From Clostridium sp. CAG:524 (lineage in GTDB: Bacteria; Bacillota_I; Bacilli_A; RF39; UBA660), in NCBI GenBank assembly GCA_000434555.1, contig FR880104.1:1-13872 (forward strand): DNA of 13,872 nt, read 5' to 3'. The position numbers and the translations under genes were made by a program. Below, piece after piece: positions 13,194 through 13,872 of this stretch. The notes beneath the pieces were generated by a model that was given only the letters and a program-made list of their open reading frames with translations, was not told the DNA's origin and ran no database searches. The first letter of the stretch is position 1; each line of letters starts with the position of its first letter.

Positions 13194-13436
13194 TTAATCT
13201 AATTTTATATTTTTAGCAAGTACATCAAGAACTGCTTTATCAGTTACTTCTTTAACAAAGAACTTACCATCCTTATCTACTTTTTCTAAAAAAGCAAAAT
13301 CATTTGTGAAGTCTTCTCCATCAGGAGTAGTTAGAGCACCTAGAAAATATGTAACACCTTTATAAGAAGCTTGTCTTAATACAAAGTATTGTTTTCCACT
13401 TTTAAGTGCTAAAATTTGATTAGTTAAATTATTCAT
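13194..13436 (-). CDS. Small protein of unknown function, 80 aa
   Basis: 80 residues, soluble, with an alternating hydrophobic pattern (NQILALKSGKQYFVLRQASY, then TYFLGAL and GKFFVKEV) that suggests a small beta-rich fold and a closing helix (DKAVLDVLAKNI). The pattern loosely recalls YrzB/DUF1292-type small proteins (DG-x-EY-VL, K-x-Y-x-L, a final helix), but I cannot claim homology. I start at the ATG at 13436 because AGGAGG lies 8 nt upstream; a longer in-frame start at 13490 would read through the end of the preceding gene. It follows that gene after 19 nt, so they are probably one operon, and ends before the terminator in front of sigG. The strong ribosome binding site suggests good expression. 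Confidence 0.72.
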   Translation of the reverse strand: MNNLTNQILALKSGKQYFVLRQASYKGVTYFLGALTTPDGEDFTNDFAFLEKVDKDGKFFVKEVTDKAVLDVLAKNIKLD

Positions 13437-13455
13437 TCTTTTTTCCTCCTTTAAC

Positions 13456-13872
13456 TTACATTCCTTTAGTGTATGAATCAGTTGTTGCATTATTTAATGT
13501 GTCAGTATTTTCAAACATGCTTGACCAGTCAAAACTAACATCATCAAATGCATCATTTAAATCTTTATTTTCTTCATCACTAAGTTCTGGGTTATGATAT
13601 TGATTATCTTCTGCAGGAGTTTGGTTTGGAGTACTTGGTGTAGTTGTATGATCTGGTGTGAAGTCTCCTTTATCAACAATTACTGTATCTCCATCTTTAT
13701 TTAAATCAGCACTTCCGATTGTATTGTCATTTTTATCATAGATAGTTCCATCATATGATACTCCGTTTCCAGTTTCATTACTTACTACTGTTTCACCTGG
13801 ATTTAATGATGCTACTACATCTTTATCTGGTGTAGGAGTTGGTGTTGGGTCTGGTGTTGGAGTTGGTGTAGG
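13456..13872 (-). CDS. C-terminal part of a Pro/Thr-rich secreted or surface protein (cut by window edge)
   Basis: 138 codons, open to the window edge and ending in TAA at 13456-13458. The visible part starts with a linker of alternating Pro and Thr (13828-13872, with one Asp-Pro break), as in cell-wall-spanning or interdomain linkers of secreted proteins. A small Asp/Asn/Gly-rich domain follows (NPGETVVSNETGNGVSYDG, NKDGDTVIVD), then another Thr/Pro-rich stretch (TTTPSTPNQTP), and an acidic tail ending FDWSSMFENTD to SYTKGM. There is no LPxTG motif or C-terminal membrane anchor. The reading frame is supported by its length, composition and the fit of its stop to the next gene's AGGAGG. N-terminal domains and function lie outside the window. 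Confidence 0.75.
   Translation of the reverse strand, partial: PTPTPTPDPTPTPTPDKDVVASLNPGETVVSNETGNGVSYDGTIYDKNDNTIGSADLNKDGDTVIVDKGDFTPDHTTTPSTPNQTPAEDNQYHNPELSDEENKDLNDAFDDVSFDWSSMFENTDTLNNATTDSYTKGM

Noticed and set aside
13437..13490. Longer start for the 80-residue gene
   Set aside because: It would overlap the end of the Pro/Thr-rich gene and read through AGGAGG; the ATG at 13436 is ideally spaced.
1..13872. Mollicutes genetic code (TGA as Trp)
   Set aside because: Genes end properly at TGA (784-782, 2423-2421, 11618-11616), Trp is encoded by TGG, and no conserved gene contains an in-frame TGA.

Overview
The window looks like a chromosomal segment of a very AT-rich, endospore-forming Firmicute, most likely an uncultured gut Bacilli/Erysipelotrichia-type lineage close to the Mollicutes branch. 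This rests on the strongly A/T-biased sequence, a sporulation sigma factor of the SigG type, Bacillus-like gene order around it, AGGAGG-type ribosome binding sites, and surface proteins of a style I associate with uncultured gut Bacilli. TGA is used as a stop (end of tlyA, of lspA and of the small ABC ATPase), so the Mollicutes code in which TGA is Trp does not apply. No rRNA, tRNA, CRISPR array or insertion sequence is visible, and no stretch over 300 bases lacks a gene.

Layout from left to right. (1) 36-2330, minus strand: a three-gene ABC export operon (permease, ATPase, permease) whose ATPase has Glu in place of the Q-loop Gln, as in LanFEG/BcrA-type antimicrobial-peptide immunity transporters. 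A 2x10-bp direct repeat and a perfect 10-bp palindrome lie just upstream. (2) 2421-4956, minus: a fused multidrug/lipid-type ABC exporter overlapping tlyA, an rRNA 2'-O-methyltransferase. (3) 5012-6328, minus: der, the double-GTPase ribosome assembly factor. (4) 6419-7654, minus: a membrane-anchored surface protein with about six 25-residue BspA/DUF285-type repeats. (5) 7733-9062, plus: a PAP2-superfamily membrane phosphatase, then lexA behind its own promoter and a good candidate SOS box. (6) 9091-10224, minus: a GluP/YqgP-type rhomboid protease, divergent from (7) 10285-10761, plus: a divergent TspO/MBR protein. (8) 10748-13139, minus: sigG, ylmC/ymxH, lspA and rluD (ylyB), a condensed version of the Bacillus sigG-to-ylyB region. 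(9) 13194-13872, minus: an 80-residue protein of unknown function and the C-terminal end of a Pro/Thr-rich secreted or surface protein cut by the window edge.

The genes combine housekeeping functions (Der, LspA, RluD, TlyA, LexA), envelope functions (rhomboid, PAP2, TspO, ABC exporters, surface proteins) and sporulation control. The most unusual signals are regulatory. A 50-bp stretch before sigG appears to carry a sigma-G-like promoter, an intrinsic terminator and the sigG ribosome binding site on top of one another. Several genes without a Shine-Dalgarno sequence (the ABC exporter, the PAP2 protein, lspA, ylmC) have a -10 element 5-7 nt before a start codon, which predicts leaderless mRNAs. 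The TspO-like gene has a strong ribosome binding site placed for an ATT start codon. All these come from reading the sequence by eye and were not computed.
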